DNA of 6,847 bases from Bacillota bacterium. Its GTDB lineage: Bacteria > Bacillota > Clostridia > Lutisporales > Lutisporaceae. Positions 5,435 to 6,847 of this stretch are shown here, piece after piece. Each line of letters begins with the position of its first letter. Positions within the stretch are counted from its first letter, which is position 1. The stretch is from NCBI GenBank assembly GCA_023405875.1, contig JAEXXN010000292.1, positions 1 through 6,847 on the forward strand, written 5' to 3'. Both the position numbers and the translations under genes were made by a program. Under the pieces are notes generated by a model. It searched no databases. It saw only the letters and a list, made by a program, of their open reading frames with translations, and was not told the DNA's origin.

Positions 5435-5704
5435 ATGTTACAAGCCATACTCTCCACTTTTTTTCTAGTATTTGTTGCAGAGCTGGGAGATAAGACACAG
5501 CTTGCAACCATGCTTCTTTCTGCTAAATCCAATTCAATCCTGTGTGTGTTCATCGGTTCAAGCCTGGCACTTATTTGTTCGTCCTTTATCGGAGTTTTTG
5601 CCGGGGCCTACATAACGAAATACATCCCTCCTCATTACATACAAAACGCCGCCGGCGTATTATTCATACTGATGGGCATTCTTATATTGAGAGGCAAAAT
5701 ATAA
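5435..5704 (+). CDS. Half-size TMEM165/GDT1 (UPF0016) family membrane protein
   Basis: An 89-residue protein with a single copy of the UPF0016 domain; canonical members have two copies in about 190 or more residues. It shows the family signature E-x-G-D-K-T as ELGDKTQLATMLL (Glu16, Gly18, Asp19, Lys20, Thr21). Three hydrophobic segments are visible, at about 3-15 running into 23-29, 36-59 and 69-86. Relatives exchange Mn2+ or Ca2+ for protons, so this half-protein would need to homodimerise or pair with another half encoded elsewhere. Start and end look natural: AAAGGAGG lies six bases before the ATG, and a terminator begins at the stop. It therefore appears to be a genuine small gene, not a truncated one. 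No second half is present in the window. It is the only plus-strand gene, convergent with noc and divergent from soj. Ion specificity is unknown. Confidence 0.82.
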   Translation: MLQAILSTFFLVFVAELGDKTQLATMLLSAKSNSILCVFIGSSLALICSSFIGVFAGAYITKYIPPHYIQNAAGVLFILMGILILRGKI

Positions 5705-5748
5705 AAAGGCTCTTTGGAAATATTTCAACAGCCAAAGAAGCCTTTTTT
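5703..5748. terminator. Bidirectional rho-independent terminator (GDT1-like gene / noc)
   Basis: AAAAAGGCT-CTTTGG pairs with CCAAAGAAGCCTTTTT, a 15-pair stem with one bulged T around a 14-base loop (5718-5731). T runs lie on both strands. It overlaps the GDT1-like stop codon, and on the minus strand it closes noc about 142 bases after its stop. It insulates the two convergent genes and shields soj from noc read-through. Confidence 0.85.
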
Positions 5749-5853
5749 GAAGTTCATTTTATTATAACGCATCCGCAGAAAAATTTTCTCACCTTTGCGG
5801 GTTTCAACGGGGTGGGCGATATGCTTACCGCCTGGTAAATAAATGATGCGGTA

Positions 5854-5896
5854 CCCGACGCCTATAGAGGTAGGGACTTCTATTGCCTCGTTATAA
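5854..5896. repeat. Degenerate dispersed repeat, copy 2
   Basis: Aligns with 1-46 in the same orientation: CCCG, CCTATAG, GGT, GGGAC, CTCG and TTAT-type ends occur in the same order. Here the repeat reaches the noc stop codon. Both copies lie downstream of minus-strand genes. Here the CCTATAGAGG core lacks the long GC stem of copy 1. Between this repeat and the terminator (5749-5853) there are further short complementary stretches, including TTATAACG (5762-5769) with CGTTATAA (5889-5896) and CCGCA with TGCGG, but no recognisable RNA family. Confidence 0.4.
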
Positions 5897-6694
5897 GTTC
5901 TTGGGAATCCTGACGGTCAGTTCTATGAAAGGACCTTTATCGACCTGGTCATACTCTACCTGGCAGCCTGTTTTAAGAAGCTCTTTGCAGGTATTCTTCA
6001 GGGTATTTACATATATATTATAATTCATTTTACCTTTTATTCTGTTCCTTTTGGGCGGTTCAGAGGTAACGGCAACCTCGTCGAGCATTTTTTCAACCAT
6101 ATCCTCAGTCTTCTTTACATTTAATGCCCTCTTGATAATACTATCCAGTGCCTTTTCCTGCAATACTTCCTCTGGCAGCTTGAGGAGCGCCCTGGCATGT
6201 CTTTCCGTCAACTCGTTCTCAAGTATCCGCTTCTTGATCTTATTGTTCAGCTTTAACAGCCTCAGCTTGTTTGCAATGGTAGATTGCTTCTTTCCTACTT
6301 TCTTTGCAAGCTCCTCTTGTGTCATACCATGGTCATTTATCAGGTTATGGTAACCCTCTGCCTCTTCCATGAAATTCAGGTCTTCTCTCTGCAAATTCTC
6401 TATCAAGGCTATTACGGCAGAATCCTGCTCGACTACCTCAATTATAACTGCAGGGATGAACCCCTTTCCGGCAAGCTTTGACGCCCTGAGCCTTCTTTCC
6501 CCGGATACCAGCTCGTAACCGCCTGAACCGATTTTTCTGACATTTACAGGTTGAAGAACACCATATTCCTTAATTGATGCAGCCAACTCCTCAAGAGACG
6601 CTCCGCTGAATTCCTTTCTCGGCTGATATGGGTTAGGAGCTATTTCATCAATCGGTATATTGATAATTGCCTTATTGTCGCTCAAGTTTCTCAT
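5891..6694 (-). CDS. noc: Nucleoid occlusion protein Noc (ParB paralogue)
   Basis: A 267-residue ParB-family protein that should bind Noc sites around the chromosome and block division over the nucleoid. The ParB/CTP domain has QPRKEF (24-29), GVLQP (45-49), GERRLRAS (65-72) and ENLQRED (99-105). The helix-turn-helix (about 124-150) includes GKKQSTIANKLRLLKL. The four positions that separate Noc from ParB read Gln137, Lys143, Lys148 and Arg165, the full Noc set, whereas spo0J has Arg and Gly at the two diagnostic ones. NVKKTEDMVEKML (192-204) is also Noc-like. Bacillus Noc begins with an amphipathic membrane-binding helix; here only about a dozen polar residues precede the core (MRNLSDNKAIINIP), so that helix is missing. 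The start has AAGGAG four bases upstream and a promoter 29 bases away. It follows rsmG, as in Bacillus. Confidence 0.93.
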   Translation of the reverse strand: MRNLSDNKAIINIPIDEIAPNPYQPRKEFSGASLEELAASIKEYGVLQPVNVRKIGSGGYELVSGERRLRASKLAGKGFIPAVIIEVVEQDSAVIALIENLQREDLNFMEEAEGYHNLINDHGMTQEELAKKVGKKQSTIANKLRLLKLNNKIKKRILENELTERHARALLKLPEEVLQEKALDSIIKRALNVKKTEDMVEKMLDEVAVTSEPPKRNRIKGKMNYNIYVNTLKNTCKELLKTGCQVEYDQVDKGPFIELTVRIPKNL

Positions 6695-6723
6695 TCCTCT
6701 CCTTACCGCATAGTATATATATT

Positions 6724-6752
6724 TTATTCGCCGTTCCTGACCTGTTTCCTGC
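6724..6752 (-). promoter_or_regulatory. Sigma-H-like promoter of noc
   Basis: On the minus strand GCAGGAAAC (6744-6752) and GGCGAATAA (6724-6732) are separated by 11 bases. They match RnAGGAwww and RnnGAATww at every position but the last base of the -35. The spacing equals that of the soj promoter, and TATATACTATG again follows the -10. The predicted leader is about 20-25 bases and contains the Shine-Dalgarno. A hairpin just upstream (TGAAA-GC-TTGA with TCAA-TTTCA, 6756-6781) could mark the rsmG 3' end, though it has no T run. Confidence 0.62.
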
Positions 6753-6816
6753 CTGTGAAAGCTTGATTTTACTCAATTTCAGCTGTTTTTTTTCTTACAA
6801 AATTCTCACTTTTAAA

Positions 6817-6847
6817 CTAAATTATCGGACTTGCTGATGGTTTACCC
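6817..6847 (-). CDS. rsmG: RsmG (GidB) 16S rRNA methyltransferase, C-terminal tail only
   Basis: The last nine codons plus stop of a minus-strand gene running in from the right, reading GKPSASPII then TAG. RsmG proteins of Bacillota end in a PRKPGxPxKxPI-type tail, and rsmG is the usual gene immediately upstream of noc, so both sequence and position agree. RsmG methylates N7 of a 16S rRNA guanine in the 530 loop. Only the tail is visible, so no catalytic motif can be checked. The gap to noc is 122 bases and carries the noc promoter. Confidence 0.65.
   Translation of the reverse strand, partial: GKPSASPII

Noticed and set aside
5266..5493. 75-codon plus-strand reading frame before and into the GDT1-like gene
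   Set aside because: It has only a poor Shine-Dalgarno, lysine- and isoleucine-rich composition expected of translated AT-rich spacer, no recognisable family, and it runs through the Shine-Dalgarno and 5' end of the real gene in another frame.
5137..5507. Short minus-strand frames in the soj/GDT1 spacer
   Set aside because: They are AT-rich, lack Shine-Dalgarno sequences and match no family. One of them is antisense to the GDT1-like start.
5542..5838. 98-codon plus-strand frame overlapping the GDT1-like gene
   Set aside because: It is a frame-shifted shadow of that gene, crosses its terminator and has no Shine-Dalgarno. It also does not encode a second UPF0016 domain.
1..6847. Noc binding sites (ATTTCCCGGGAAAT type)
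   Set aside because: No CCCGGG core occurs on either strand. This fits the known scarcity of such sites close to the origin region but gives no feature to annotate.

Overview
The window looks like a low-GC, spore-forming Clostridia (Bacillota) chromosome close to the replication origin. The evidence is gene order and content. On the minus strand there is the 3' tail of rsmG, then noc, soj (parA) and spo0J (parB). These are followed by a PhzF-family enzyme, a class-V aminotransferase (cysteine desulfurase family), a DUF4446 membrane protein and a YkuS/UPF0180 protein. Two perfect parS sites lie within 1.6 kb of spo0J. Genus cannot be fixed from the sequence alone.

Layout, right to left in the direction of transcription: rsmG tail (6817-6847); noc with a sigma-H-like promoter; a 142-bp 3' spacer ending in a bidirectional terminator; a convergent, plus-strand, half-size TMEM165/GDT1 (UPF0016) membrane protein; a 421-bp AT-rich divergent spacer; soj with a second sigma-H-like promoter; spo0J starting on the base after the soj stop; phzF-like gene with an intragenic parS; a palindromic repeat element plus a second parS; cysteine desulfurase-like gene; DUF4446; ykuS-like gene; and a short noncoding tail carrying a degenerate repeat that is also found just after noc.

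Soj (ATPase) and Spo0J (CTP-dependent clamp loading at parS) form the chromosome segregation module, and their target sites are in this window. Noc is the ParB paralogue for nucleoid occlusion and carries the four Noc-type DNA-specificity residues, but it lacks the N-terminal membrane-targeting helix of the Bacillus protein. The paired sigma-H-like promoters suggest that noc and soj-spo0J rise together at the onset of sporulation or stationary phase; this is inference. The enzymes downstream of spo0J are recurrent or semi-recurrent neighbours with no proven link to segregation.

No mobile element, CRISPR array, rRNA or tRNA was seen. I found no clearly new multi-gene system. The most unusual items are the shared promoter architecture, the parS placement, the GDT1 half-protein inserted between noc and soj, the Noc without a membrane anchor, and two families of noncoding repeats.
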